Assembly: GCA_028690035.1 (NCBI GenBank) | Contig: JAQVCA010000003.1 | Span: 248,001 to 312,000 of the forward strand | Length of the DNA stretch: 64,000 nt | Direction of reading: 5' to 3' | Source of the DNA: Comamonas sp. | GTDB taxonomy: Bacteria > Pseudomonadota > Gammaproteobacteria > Burkholderiales > Burkholderiaceae_C | Part shown: positions 33,250 to 42,437 of the stretch, piece by piece | How positions within the stretch are numbered: the stretch's first letter is position 1 | How the letters are laid out: each line of letters begins with the position of its first letter | Program-made: the position numbers and the translations under genes | Notes under the pieces: generated by a model | Databases searched by the model: none | Told to the model about the DNA's origin: nothing | Seen by the model: the letters and a program-made list of their open reading frames with translations, nothing else

Positions 33250-33305
33250 CTTTTTGCTGAAAGAAGCCCTTGTAATTGGACGCAGCGCCGTCACTTGTGG
33301 CCGCT

Positions 33306-33875
33306 ATGGAACAATTTCACGGCACCACCATCATCAGCGTGCGGCGGCAAACGCCGCAGGGCATGGAAGTCGCTATCGGCGGCGACGGGCAAGTCACTTT
33401 GGGGCATATCGTTGTCAAAGGCAGTGCCCGCAAGGTACGCAAGCTGTACCACGGCAAGGTTCTGGCCGGCTTTGCCGGTGCCACCGCCGATGCCTTTACT
33501 TTGTTTGAGCGTTTTGAGGCCAAGCTGGAAAAGCACCAGGGCCACCTGATGCGCGCGGCCATCGAGCTGACCAAGGAGTGGCGCACCGATCGCGTGCTGC
33601 GCAAGCTCGAAGCCATGCTGGCGGTGGCCGATCACTCGGCCTCGCTCATCATCACCGGCAACGGCGATGTGCTCGAGCCCGAGCAGGGCATCGTGGCCAT
33701 TGGTTCGGGTGGGGCGTATGCCCACTCGGCGGCCAAGGCGCTGCTCAACCACACCGAGTTGTCGGCCCAGGACATTGTGAAAAAGTCGCTGGAAATCGCC
33801 GGCGAGCTGTGCATCTACACCAACATGCACCACACCATCGAAACACTGCCACCTGTGGCAGACAGTCAAAAATAA
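33306..33875 (+). CDS. hslV: ATP-dependent protease peptidase subunit HslV
   Basis: 189 residues from [15 protein letters not shown]. After removal of six residues the catalytic Thr starts TTIISVRR, as in the proteasome-like N-terminal nucleophile family. Other family features are [36 protein letters not shown] and [17 protein letters not shown]. HslV forms the double-ring proteolytic core that, with HslU, degrades unfolded or regulatory proteins in the cytoplasm. An upstream in-frame ATG ten codons earlier would disrupt the processing site spacing and is rejected. A repeat copy starts at the stop codon, between it and hslU. Confidence 0.96.
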   Translation: MEQFHGTTIISVRRQTPQGMEVAIGGDGQVTLGHIVVKGSARKVRKLYHGKVLAGFAGATADAFTLFERFEAKLEKHQGHLMRAAIELTKEWRTDRVLRKLEAMLAVADHSASLIITGNGDVLEPEQGIVAIGSGGAYAHSAAKALLNHTELSAQDIVKKSLEIAGELCIYTNMHHTIETLPPVADSQK

Positions 33876-33917
33876 GAGCTGCTAGCGCTTACTGGATAAG
33901 CATTTTCAGCCATTTTT
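33876..33917 (+). repeat. Half copy of the dispersed repeat between hslV and hslU
   Basis: It reads AGAGCTGCTAGCGCTTACT then GGATAAGC and a T-rich end. It begins immediately after the hslV stop and fills the 53-bp gap to hslU, so it is transcribed within the operon. Confidence 0.65.
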
Positions 33918-33928
33918 ATGGATAAACC

Positions 33929-35248
33929 ATGTCGTCCATGACCCCCCAAGAAATTGTCAGTGAACTCGATCGCCACATCGTCGGCCAGCAAGGGGCCAAG
34001 CGTGCGGTGGCGATTGCGCTGCGCAACCGCTGGCGCCGTCAGCAGGTCGATGAGGCCCTGCGCCCCGAGATCACCCCGAAAAACATTCTCATGATTGGCC
34101 CCACGGGCGTGGGCAAGACCGAAATTGCCCGCCGCCTGGCACGCCTGGCCGATGCGCCCTTCATCAAGATCGAGGCCACCAAGTTCACCGAAGTGGGCTA
34201 CGTGGGCAAGGATGTGGACACCATCATCCGCGACCTGGCCGAGGTGGCCATCAAGCAGGCGCGCGAGTCCGAGATCAAAAAGCAGCGCATGCGCGCTGAG
34301 GATGCTGCCGAAGAGCGTATCTTGGACGTGCTGCTGCCCCCGGCACGCACCAACGACACGCAGCCTGCCGACAATGCCACGCGCCAGGTGTTTCGCAAGA
34401 AGCTGCGCGAAGGACAGCTGGACGATAAAGAAATTGACATCGACCTGCTCGATGCGCGCCCGCAAGTGGAAATCATGGGCCCGCAAGGCATGGAAGAGAT
34501 GGCCGAGCAGCTGCGCGGGTTGTTTAGCCAAATGGGCCAGGAGCGGCGCAAGACGCGCAAGCTCAAGATCAAGGAAGCGCTCAAGCTGTTGGTCGATGAA
34601 GAAGCGGCCAAGCTGGTCAACGAAGAAGACCTGAAGACCCGCGCCATTCACAATCTGGAGCAAAACGGCATCGTCTTTCTCGATGAGATCGACAAGGTCG
34701 CTTCGCGCCAGGAAAGTGGCGGCGCTGAAGTTTCGCGCCAAGGCGTGCAGCGCGATTTGCTGCCGCTGGTGGAGGGCACTACGGTTTCGACCAAGTACGG
34801 CATGGTCAAAACCGACCACATTTTGTTCATCGCCTCGGGCGCGTTCCATCTGGCCAAGCCCAGCGATCTGATTCCTGAGCTGCAGGGGCGCTTTCCGATT
34901 CGCGTGGAACTGGACAGCCTGTCGGTGCAGGACTTTGAGGCCATCCTCACGCAAACCCATGCCAGCCTGGTCAAGCAGTACCAGGCGCTGCTGGCCACCG
35001 AGGGCGTGGCGCTGGAATTCACCCCCGAAGGCATCACGCGCCTGGCGCACACCGCGTTCACGGTGAACGAGCGCACCGAAAACATCGGCGCGCGGCGCCT
35101 GTCCACCGTGATGGAGCGCTTGCTCGATGAGGTGAGCTTCGATGCGGTCAAGCACCAAGGCCAGACGGTGGTGATCGACGCGGCGTACGTGGATGCGCGT
35201 CTGGAGCAGCTCAGTCAGGACGAGGATTTGTCGCGCTATATTCTTTGA
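33929..35248 (+). CDS. hslU: ATP-dependent protease ATPase subunit HslU
   Basis: 439 residues, normal length. AAA+ motifs: Walker [16 protein letters not shown], the pore-loop GYVGKD in [12 protein letters not shown], Walker [12 protein letters not shown], sensor and arginine finger in [12 protein letters not shown], and the conserved C-terminus DLSRYIL that docks into HslV. The I domain lies at about residues 110-230. HslU unfolds substrates and feeds them into HslV. It is expected to be a sigma-32 target, but I could not place a convincing heat-shock promoter. A strong terminator follows 47 bp after the stop. Confidence 0.97.
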   Translation: MSSMTPQEIVSELDRHIVGQQGAKRAVAIALRNRWRRQQVDEALRPEITPKNILMIGPTGVGKTEIARRLARLADAPFIKIEATKFTEVGYVGKDVDTIIRDLAEVAIKQARESEIKKQRMRAEDAAEERILDVLLPPARTNDTQPADNATRQVFRKKLREGQLDDKEIDIDLLDARPQVEIMGPQGMEEMAEQLRGLFSQMGQERRKTRKLKIKEALKLLVDEEAAKLVNEEDLKTRAIHNLEQNGIVFLDEIDKVASRQESGGAEVSRQGVQRDLLPLVEGTTVSTKYGMVKTDHILFIASGAFHLAKPSDLIPELQGRFPIRVELDSLSVQDFEAILTQTHASLVKQYQALLATEGVALEFTPEGITRLAHTAFTVNERTENIGARRLSTVMERLLDEVSFDAVKHQGQTVVIDAAYVDARLEQLSQDEDLSRYIL

Positions 35249-35294
35249 CGTCCACATGCGCCGCTATGGATGGGGCGCTCGCTTAAAATGCCCA

Positions 35295-35332
35295 CCCCTG
35301 GCAGGTGACCCTGCCGGGGGTTTTTCTTTTTT
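35295..35332 (+). terminator. Strong rho-independent terminator between hslU and rsmH
   Basis: The stem CCCCTGGCAG / CTGCCGGGGG (one T-G pair, 6-nt loop) is followed by TTTTTCTTTTTT. It ends the hslVU transcript. It lies only 17 bp before the likely rsmH start codon, so transcription of the division cluster must read through it or start within the hairpin region. Confidence 0.9.
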
Positions 35333-35349
35333 CCGTTCGGGGCTGCGTT

Positions 35350-36279
35350 TTGAATCCACCGTTAAAACACATCACGGTTTTGTTGCATGAGGCCGTGGAT
35401 GCATTGCTTGGCCATGCCCAGGCCCGTCCTGCGGGCACGTGGGTGGACGCCACGTTTGGGCGCGGTGGGCACACCCGTCTGGGCCTGAGTCGTCTGGGGC
35501 CGCAGGCGCACTGGATCGCCTTCGATAAAGACCCCCAGGCCATTGCCCAGGCCGAGCAGATACAGGATGCGCGCTTTTCTATCCGCCACGAAGGCTTTCG
35601 GCACATTGCCGATCTGCCGCCTGCCAGTGTGGACGGCATTTTGATGGACTTGGGCGTCAGCTCGCCGCAGATCGATACGCCCGAACGGGGCTTCAGTTTT
35701 CGCTTCGATGGCCCCCTGGACATGCGCATGGACACCAGCCGGGGCATGGGTGTGGCCGAGTGGCTGCGCGATGCTGAAGTGCAGCAGATCACCGATGTGA
35801 TCCGCGACTATGGCGAAGAGCGTTTTGCCTTTGCCATCGCCAAAGCCATCGTCGCCCAGCGCGAGGCCCAGGGGCCGCTGCAGACCACCTCCGAGCTGGC
35901 CAACTTGGTGGCGCGCGTGGTCAAAACGCGCGAAGCCGGGCAGCACCCGGCGACACGCACCTTTCAGGCGCTGCGCATTTTCATCAATGCAGAGCTGCAA
36001 GAGCTGCAAGAGGCGTTGGCGGCCAGTCTGGCGGTGCTCAAGCCCGGTGGACGGCTGGTGGTGATCAGCTTTCATTCGCTGGAAGACCGCATCGTCAAGC
36101 AGTTCATTGCCGAGCACGCCAAGGAAACCTACGACCGGCGTGCGCCCTTTGCACCGCCCAAGCCCATGCGCCTGCAGGCGCTGGCGCGCACCAAGCCCAG
36201 CGCAGCCGAGGTGGCCACCAACCCACGCGCGCGCAGTGCCGTGATGCGCGTGGCCGAGCGCACCGACGTGCCGATCTGA
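35350..36279 (+). CDS. rsmH: 16S rRNA (cytosine1402-N4)-methyltransferase RsmH
   Basis: 309 residues when started at the TTG at 35350 (then [19 protein letters not shown], the family N-terminus). No ATG is available upstream, and a GTG at 35305 lies inside the terminator stem. SAM-binding motifs are [18 protein letters not shown] and [11 protein letters not shown], followed by [27 protein letters not shown] and [15 protein letters not shown]. RsmH methylates C1402 in the ribosomal P site. It is the first gene of the division and wall cluster here; mraZ, which normally precedes it, is missing. The uncommon start codon and poor ribosome site may limit its expression. Confidence 0.93.
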   Translation: MNPPLKHITVLLHEAVDALLGHAQARPAGTWVDATFGRGGHTRLGLSRLGPQAHWIAFDKDPQAIAQAEQIQDARFSIRHEGFRHIADLPPASVDGILMDLGVSSPQIDTPERGFSFRFDGPLDMRMDTSRGMGVAEWLRDAEVQQITDVIRDYGEERFAFAIAKAIVAQREAQGPLQTTSELANLVARVVKTREAGQHPATRTFQALRIFINAELQELQEALAASLAVLKPGGRLVVISFHSLEDRIVKQFIAEHAKETYDRRAPFAPPKPMRLQALARTKPSAAEVATNPRARSAVMRVAERTDVPI

Positions 36280-36310
36280 CACCATCACCACCACACAAGG
36301 GAAGCAGGCC

Positions 36311-36607
36311 GTGCTGCGCATTCAGTTGCTTTTGCTGCTGGCAGTGATTGCCAGTGCCCTGTATCTGGTGCATACCCAGTACGAGTCGCGGCGTTTGTTC
36401 ACCGAGCTGGACCGTGCCATTGCGCAGGGCCGCCAGCTCGAAACCGAACGCCAGCGTCTGCAGGTGGAAAAGCGCGCCCAGTCAGCACCCTCGCGCATTG
36501 AGCACCTGGCCCAGACGCAGGGCTTGCAGCCGGTGACGCCCGCGCTCACCCACTATGTGCGCGACGACCGTGGCATTGGCGGCACGGGCGCGCCGGGAGA
36601 GCCGTGA
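36311..36607 (+). CDS. ftsL: Cell division protein FtsL
   Basis: 98 residues with a GTG start preceded by AGGGAAG. It is a small bitopic membrane protein: a hydrophobic N-terminal helix (LRIQLLLLLAVIASALYLVH), then a short periplasmic coiled coil (SRRLFTELDRAIAQGRQLETERQRLQVEKR). FtsL forms a complex with FtsQ and FtsB and activates the FtsW-FtsI septal synthase. The sequence itself is weakly conserved, so the call relies on size, topology and its place between rsmH and ftsI, where the stop overlaps the ftsI start (TGATG). Confidence 0.92.
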   Translation: MLRIQLLLLLAVIASALYLVHTQYESRRLFTELDRAIAQGRQLETERQRLQVEKRAQSAPSRIEHLAQTQGLQPVTPALTHYVRDDRGIGGTGAPGEP

Positions 36608-38349
36608 TGGGGCGTGGCCTTTCGTACAGCTCCAGCCCGCTGCTGGCGCACAAGACCCAGCTGTGGCGCAGCCGTCTGGTCATGATGCTGGTGGCCCTGG
36701 GCTTTGCCGGACTGGCTGGGCGCGCCGCCTATGTGCAGCTGATCGGTAACGATTTCTTTTTGCGCCAGGGCGAGGTGCGCTTTGCCCGCACGCTGGAGCT
36801 GCCCGCCAACCGGGGGCGCATTCTGGATCGCAATGGTTTGATCTTGGCGTCGAGCATTCCGGCAGCCAGTATTTGGGCCATTCCCGACGAGGTGGAACAA
36901 AACGACGCCGCCACGCTGGCCAAGTTGCCCGAGCTGGCCAAGCTGATGGACATGAGTCTGGCGCAGTTGCAGCAAAAGCTCGATTCGGACAAATCGTTTG
37001 TCTGGATCAAGCGCCAGCTCGATTGGGACGTGGGTCAGCAGATCAAGGCCTTGGGTATCAAGGGCATCCACCAAAACCGCGAGTACCGGCGCGAGTACCC
37101 CGAAGGCGAGTCTTCCGCGCACGTGGTCGGCTTTACCAACGTCGAAGACAAGGGCCAGGAGGGCATGGAGCTGGCGTTTGAAAACGATCTGGCTGGGCGC
37201 CCGGGCTCGCGCCGCGTGCTCAAAGACCGCCTGGGCCGGGTCATCGAGGGCGTGGGCGAGATCATCCCGCCGATGGATGGACGCGACATCCAGTTGTCCA
37301 TCGACAGCAAGATTCAGTTTTTTGCCTACCAGAAACTCAAGGAACAGGTGTTGGCACACAAGGCCGTGGGTGGCACGGTGGTGGTCATGGATGCGCGTAC
37401 TGGCGAGCTGCTGGCCCTGGCCAATTACCCCAGCTACGACCCAGCCAACCGCAAAAAACTCACGGGCGAGCAGCTGCGCAACCGCGCCCTGACCGATGTG
37501 TTTGAACCGGGCTCCACCATCAAGCCCATCACCGTGGCCATCGGCCTAGAGGCAGGCCTCTACAAACCCGAAACGATAGTGGATACCACCCCAGGGCGCA
37601 TGACGATCACGGGCTCGACCATCTCGGACACCAAAAACCACGGCGCTTTGACGGTGGCGGGCGTGATCCAGAAATCCAGCAACGTGGGGACAGCCAAGCT
37701 GGCCCAGCAGCTGTCGGCGCAGCAGATGTGGGAGACTTTCTCGGCCGTGGGCTTTGGCCAAAAGCCACAGCTGGCGTTTCCGGGCGTGGCCAGTGGCCGT
37801 TTGCGCCCCTACAAGAGCTGGCGCCCCATTGAGCAGGCCACCATGTCGTACGGCTATGGCCTGTCGGCCAGCTTGTTGCAGATGACGCGCTCGTACACCG
37901 TGTTTTCCAACGATGGTCGGGTGATTCCTGCTTCCATCCTCAAACTGGACAAGCCCCCGGTGGGAGTGCCCATTTTTTCGATCAAAACCGCCGATGCGGT
38001 GCGCCAGATGCTGGCGCTGGCCACTGGGCCAGGAGGCACGGGCCAGCGCGCCCAGACAGAGGGTTACTCCGTGGGCGGCAAATCCGGCACAGCCCGCAAG
38101 CAGGTGGGCAAGCACTATGCGGTAGGCAAATACCGTGCCTGGTTCACCGGCATGGCCCCCATCGAGGAGCCACGCATCATCGTGTCGGTGATGGTCGATG
38201 AGCCCAGCAATGGCGTGTACTACGGCGGCGCTGTGGCCGCGCCGGTATTCAGTACGGTGGTGCAGCAAAGTCTGCGCCTAATGGGCGTGGCCCCCGATCT
38301 GGCGGTGCAGCCGCAGATCGTGGCCAACCCGGTGGAGGAGTCTTTATGA
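36607..38349 (+). CDS. ftsI: Penicillin-binding protein 3, septal transpeptidase FtsI
   Basis: 580 residues. One N-terminal membrane helix (LVMMLVALGFAGLAGRAAYVQLI), then the PBP dimerisation part (ELPANRGRILDRNGLILASS) and the transpeptidase domain with SxxK in EPGSTIKPI, SxN in KSSNVG and KSGTA in VGGKSGTARK. It cross-links septal peptidoglycan as partner of FtsW and is a beta-lactam target. The ATG at 36607 overlaps the ftsL stop by one base; a GTG three bases earlier is possible. Its stop overlaps the murE start. Confidence 0.96.
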   Translation: MGRGLSYSSSPLLAHKTQLWRSRLVMMLVALGFAGLAGRAAYVQLIGNDFFLRQGEVRFARTLELPANRGRILDRNGLILASSIPAASIWAIPDEVEQNDAATLAKLPELAKLMDMSLAQLQQKLDSDKSFVWIKRQLDWDVGQQIKALGIKGIHQNREYRREYPEGESSAHVVGFTNVEDKGQEGMELAFENDLAGRPGSRRVLKDRLGRVIEGVGEIIPPMDGRDIQLSIDSKIQFFAYQKLKEQVLAHKAVGGTVVVMDARTGELLALANYPSYDPANRKKLTGEQLRNRALTDVFEPGSTIKPITVAIGLEAGLYKPETIVDTTPGRMTITGSTISDTKNHGALTVAGVIQKSSNVGTAKLAQQLSAQQMWETFSAVGFGQKPQLAFPGVASGRLRPYKSWRPIEQATMSYGYGLSASLLQMTRSYTVFSNDGRVIPASILKLDKPPVGVPIFSIKTADAVRQMLALATGPGGTGQRAQTEGYSVGGKSGTARKQVGKHYAVGKYRAWFTGMAPIEEPRIIVSVMVDEPSNGVYYGGAVAAPVFSTVVQQSLRLMGVAPDLAVQPQIVANPVEESL

Positions 38350-39836
38350 ATGCTGTATGTGAAGTGCTGCCCGATGTGGCCCATGCACTGCAGTGGCTGC
38401 ATGCACGTGGCGCAGGCCTATTGCGTACCGACAGTCGCCAAGTCCAGCCGGGCGATGCTTTCATTGCCTGGCCCGGCGCCAGTACCGATGGCCGTGCCCA
38501 TGTGCCTGCGGCCTTGGCGCGTGGCGCCGTGGCCTGTCTGGTCGAGGCGCAGGGCGCGCAGGCGTTTGATCTGGCCGGGCCGCAGATGGCCGCACTGCAT
38601 GGGCTCAAAGCAGCCACCGGCCCGCTGGCCGCACAGTGGTACGGCCAGCCCGGCCAGCAGCTCAAAGTGCTGGCCGTAACCGGCACCAACGGCAAGACCA
38701 GCAGCGCTTGGTGGCTGGCGCATGCCCTGCCGCGCTGTGCCATGGTGGGCACCCTGGGGGTGGGGGTACCACCGCACTTTGTCGGCACCGGCATGACCAC
38801 GCCCGACCCGGTGCTGCTGCAGTCCGCGCTGGCCGATTTTGTCGCCCGGGGCGTGCAGCACTGCGCCATCGAGGCCTCGTCCATCGGCATCATGGAGCAG
38901 CGCCTGGCGGGGCTGCCCATCGACACCGCCCTCTTCACCAACCTGACGCAAGACCACTTGGATTACCACGGCAGCATGCAGGCCTACGGACAGGCCAAGG
39001 CGCAGCTGTTCGACTGGCCCGGTTTGCGCGTGGCAGTGGTGAATGTGGACGACGCCTATGGCCAGCAACTGGCCGCACGGCTGCAGCAGCGCCCCGATCT
39101 GGATCTGTGGACGGTGGCGGTGGAGCGCCCGGCGCGCCTGCGCGCGCTTGAGGTGCGCTACGGCGCGCACGGGCTGGCGTTCACGCTGCAAGAAGGCGAA
39201 GGCGCGCGCGCACAGCGCCTGCCCATGCAGACCGCGCTGATTGGCCAGTACAACATCAGCAACTTGCTGGGCGTGCTGGCGGCTTTGCGGGCCCAAGGGC
39301 TGGAACTGGCCCAAGCGGTGCAGGCCTGTGCCCAGTTGCAGCCCGTGCCCGGACGCATGCAGCAAATCGCCTTGCCTGGCCAGCCCCTGGTGGCGGTGGA
39401 CTATGCCCACACCCCCGATGCCTTGGCGCAGGCTTTGGCAGCGCTGCGCCCATTGGCCCAGGCCCGTGGCGGGCGCTTGTGGTGCGTGTTTGGCTGCGGT
39501 GGCAACCGCGATGCCAGCAAGCGCCCCTTGATGGGCCAGGCGGCCCAGCAGGCCGCCGATGTGGTGCTGGTGACCAGCGACAACCCGCGCCTGGAAGCAC
39601 CCGAAGCGATTGCCCGGGACATTCTGGCGGGCATGCGTGCGGGCACGCCCTGCGTGCTCGACCGCGCCCAGGCCATTGCCCAAGCCATTGCCCAGGCCGA
39701 TGCCTGCGATGTGCTGCTGCTGGCAGGCAAGGGCCACGAGGATTACCAAGACATACAAGGCGTCAAGCGCCCGTTTTCTGACCAAGAGCAGGCACAGCAG
39801 GCATTGCTGCTGCGCCAAGAAAGCACCACACCGTGA
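38346..39836 (+). CDS. murE: UDP-MurNAc-L-Ala-D-Glu:meso-diaminopimelate ligase MurE
   Basis: 496 residues, overlapping ftsI by 4 bp (ATGA). The ATP loop is VTGTNGKTSSAWWLA. The amino-acid specificity loop is VTSDNPRLEAPE; the DNPRxE form indicates meso-diaminopimelate rather than lysine. Other family motifs are TNLTQDHLDYHGSM and VDYAHTPDALAQAL. It adds the third residue of the stem peptide in the cytoplasm. It is fourth in the cluster, and its stop overlaps the murF start. Confidence 0.96.
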   Translation: MNAVCEVLPDVAHALQWLHARGAGLLRTDSRQVQPGDAFIAWPGASTDGRAHVPAALARGAVACLVEAQGAQAFDLAGPQMAALHGLKAATGPLAAQWYGQPGQQLKVLAVTGTNGKTSSAWWLAHALPRCAMVGTLGVGVPPHFVGTGMTTPDPVLLQSALADFVARGVQHCAIEASSIGIMEQRLAGLPIDTALFTNLTQDHLDYHGSMQAYGQAKAQLFDWPGLRVAVVNVDDAYGQQLAARLQQRPDLDLWTVAVERPARLRALEVRYGAHGLAFTLQEGEGARAQRLPMQTALIGQYNISNLLGVLAALRAQGLELAQAVQACAQLQPVPGRMQQIALPGQPLVAVDYAHTPDALAQALAALRPLAQARGGRLWCVFGCGGNRDASKRPLMGQAAQQAADVVLVTSDNPRLEAPEAIARDILAGMRAGTPCVLDRAQAIAQAIAQADACDVLLLAGKGHEDYQDIQGVKRPFSDQEQAQQALLLRQESTTP

Positions 39837-41245
39837 TGATGACTTTAGAACAGGCCCATGCCTGGATTGCCCGCAGCGTGCCCGAGGCACAGCTGCACGG
39901 CCCTGGCGCCACGGCGCTGGCCCGGGTACACACCGACAGCCGCAGCCTGCAGGCCGGTGATTTGTTTGTGGCCCTGCGTGGTGAGCGCATGGATGGGCAC
40001 GATTTTTTGCCCCAGGCGCACAGCCAGGGCGCAGTGGCCGCCATCGTGGAAACGGGGCGCAGCCAACCGGGCTTGGCCTGCATTGAGGTGCCCGACACCA
40101 CCCAAGGCCTGGGCGCTCTGGCCGCAGGCTGGCGCAGTCAATTTGCGCTGCCGCTGATTGCCGTGACCGGCAGCAATGGCAAGACCACCGTCACACAGAT
40201 GCTGGCCAGCATCTTGCAGGCACACGCCGGTGAAGCCAGCTTGGCCACGCGCGGCAACTTCAACAACGCCATTGGCGTGCCGCTGACGCTGCTGCGCCTG
40301 CGCGCCGAGCACCGCATTGCCGTGGTCGAGCTGGGCATGAACCACCCGGGCGAGATCGCCGCCCTGGCGCAGATGGCCCAGCCCACCGTGGCGCTGGTCA
40401 ACAACGCCCAGCGCGAGCACCAAGAATTCATGCACACCGTGCAGGCCGTGGCCGAGGAAAACGGCAGCGTCATCTCCAGCCTGCCCGCCGATGGCGTGGC
40501 AGTGTTCCCGGCGCACGATACGTTCACCCCCTTATGGCGCCAGCTGGCGGGCACACGCCCCGTGCTGACTTTTGCCGCTGAGCAGGCCGACGTCTGGGCA
40601 CGCAGTGCGCAGTGGCAGCAAGGTGCCTGGCAGGTGGACATCGTGACGCCGCAAGGTGCCATGCAGGTGCGCCTGGACATTGCCGGGCGCCACAACGTGC
40701 TCAATGCCTTGGCGGCAACCGCCTGCGCTTTGGCCGCCGGTGTGCCGCTGGCGGCCATCGCCCAAGGCTTGCAGGCCTTTGCGCCCGTCCATGGCCGCTC
40801 GCGCGCGCTGGTGCTGCCCTGGGCAGCGGGGCGCACGGTGCAGGTGATTGACGACAGCTACAACGCCAACCCCGATTCGGTGCAAGCGGCGATTGCCATG
40901 CTCGCCGAGCTGCCCGCGCCGCGCCTGCTGGTGCTGGGCGATATGGCCGAGGTGGGCAGCAATGGCCCGGCGTTTCATGCTGAGGTGGGCGCCAGCGCCC
41001 AGGCAGCAGGTATTGCGCACCTGATTGCCTACGGCACGCAAAGCGCGCACACCGTGGCGGCATGTGGCGCCGGGGCGCAGCATGCCGCGGACAAAGCCGC
41101 CGCTTGCTCGGCAGCGCTGGCGCTGGTGCAAGCCGGGGTGGCCAGCGTGCTGGTCAAAGGTTCGCGCAGCATGGGCATGGAAGTCGTGGTGCAAGCGCTG
41201 CAACAAGCCGCTGCCACCCACACACAGGAGGGCGCAGCATGCTGA
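39836..41245 (+). CDS. murF: UDP-MurNAc-tripeptide:D-Ala-D-Ala ligase MurF
   Basis: 469 residues from the ATG at 39836; a GTG at 39833 and a second ATG at 39839 are also in frame. The Mur ligase N-terminal part ([28 protein letters not shown]) is followed by the ATP loop [15 protein letters not shown], by [16 protein letters not shown], and by [16 protein letters not shown] in the C-terminal domain. It attaches D-Ala-D-Ala to complete the pentapeptide precursor. It overlaps murE by one base and mraY by 7 bp, so translation is coupled along the operon. Confidence 0.95.
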   Translation: MMTLEQAHAWIARSVPEAQLHGPGATALARVHTDSRSLQAGDLFVALRGERMDGHDFLPQAHSQGAVAAIVETGRSQPGLACIEVPDTTQGLGALAAGWRSQFALPLIAVTGSNGKTTVTQMLASILQAHAGEASLATRGNFNNAIGVPLTLLRLRAEHRIAVVELGMNHPGEIAALAQMAQPTVALVNNAQREHQEFMHTVQAVAEENGSVISSLPADGVAVFPAHDTFTPLWRQLAGTRPVLTFAAEQADVWARSAQWQQGAWQVDIVTPQGAMQVRLDIAGRHNVLNALAATACALAAGVPLAAIAQGLQAFAPVHGRSRALVLPWAAGRTVQVIDDSYNANPDSVQAAIAMLAELPAPRLLVLGDMAEVGSNGPAFHAEVGASAQAAGIAHLIAYGTQSAHTVAACGAGAQHAADKAAACSAALALVQAGVASVLVKGSRSMGMEVVVQALQQAAATHTQEGAAC

Positions 41246-42417
41246 TCTGGCTGGCGCAATGGCTGCAGACGCTGCAGCCCGATTGGACGTTTTTGCGCGT
41301 GGTGCAGTACATCACCTTCCGCGCGGTGATGGCCGCTTTGACGGCCCTGGTCGTGGGCCTGTGGATCGGCCCCAAGGCCATTCGCATGCTCACGGCGCTC
41401 AAAGTGGGGCAGCCCATTCGCGGCTATGCCATGCAGACGCACCTGGTCAAAAGCGGCACGCCCACCATGGGCGGGGTGCTGATTCTGTTTGCCATTGCCT
41501 TGTCCACGCTGCTGTGGTTTGAGCCGAGCAACCGCTTTGTCTGGATCACGTTGATTGTGACGCTGGGCTTTGGCGCCATTGGCTGGGTGGACGACTGGCG
41601 CAAGGTGGTCAACAAAGACCCCGAGGGCATGCGCTCGCGCGAGAAGTATTTCTGGCAGTCGGTGATTGGTCTGGTGGCGGCGCTGGCGCTGGTGTTCAGC
41701 ATTGCCGAATCGTCCAACGCGCGCGCCTGGGCGCTGTTCCTGCAGTGGGTGCAGTCGGGGTTTGCGCTCGATTTGCCTGCCCAAGCCGGGCTGATGCTGC
41801 CGTTTTTCAAGCAGGTCAGCTACCCGCTGGGCGTGCTGGGGTTTGTCGTGCTCACCTACCTGGTGATCGTGGGTGCCAGCAACGCCGTCAATTTGACCGA
41901 CGGCCTGGACGGCCTGGCCATCATGCCCGTGATTCTGGTGGGCGCTTCGCTGGGCATTTTTGCCTATGTGACCGGCAGCAGCACCTACGCACGCTATCTG
42001 CACCTGCCGCACATTCCCGGCACGGGCGAGCTGCTGGTGTTTTGCGGCGCCATGGCCGGGGCGGGGCTGGCGTTCTTGTGGTTCAACGCGCACCCGGCGC
42101 AAATTTTTATGGGCGATGTGGGCGCGCTGGCCCTGGGCGGCGCGCTGGGCACGATTGCCGTGATCGTGCGCCAAGAGATGGTGCTGGCCATCATGGGCGG
42201 TATTTTTGTCGTCGAGGCGCTGTCGGTGATGCTGCAGGTCAGCTACTTCAAATACACCAAAAAACGCTACGGCGAAGGGCGGCGCCTGCTGAAAATGGCG
42301 CCGCTGCACCACCACTTTGAAAAGAGCGGCTGGAAAGAGACCCAGGTCGTCACGCGCTTTTGGATCATCACCATGCTGCTGTGCCTGATTGGCCTGTCCA
42401 CCCTGAAACTGCGTTGA
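41239..42417 (+). CDS. mraY: Phospho-N-acetylmuramoyl-pentapeptide transferase MraY
   Basis: 392 residues with AGGAGG upstream of the ATG at 41239. It is polytopic, with about ten membrane helices. Catalytic motifs: [11 protein letters not shown], the Asp pair in [41 protein letters not shown] and [14 protein letters not shown]. It transfers phospho-MurNAc-pentapeptide to undecaprenyl phosphate at the inner face of the membrane, giving lipid I. Its length is slightly above the usual 360 because of a longer loop near residues 150-185. The frame in the same direction that reaches further upstream is inside murF and is rejected. Confidence 0.97.
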   Translation: MLIWLAQWLQTLQPDWTFLRVVQYITFRAVMAALTALVVGLWIGPKAIRMLTALKVGQPIRGYAMQTHLVKSGTPTMGGVLILFAIALSTLLWFEPSNRFVWITLIVTLGFGAIGWVDDWRKVVNKDPEGMRSREKYFWQSVIGLVAALALVFSIAESSNARAWALFLQWVQSGFALDLPAQAGLMLPFFKQVSYPLGVLGFVVLTYLVIVGASNAVNLTDGLDGLAIMPVILVGASLGIFAYVTGSSTYARYLHLPHIPGTGELLVFCGAMAGAGLAFLWFNAHPAQIFMGDVGALALGGALGTIAVIVRQEMVLAIMGGIFVVEALSVMLQVSYFKYTKKRYGEGRRLLKMAPLHHHFEKSGWKETQVVTRFWIITMLLCLIGLSTLKLR

Positions 42418-42437
42418 GCCCGGGTAAAGTCCTTGCC

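Noticed and set aside
35305..35349. GTG at 35305 as rsmH start
   Set aside because: It lies in the stem of a strong terminator, and the extra residues have no family match.
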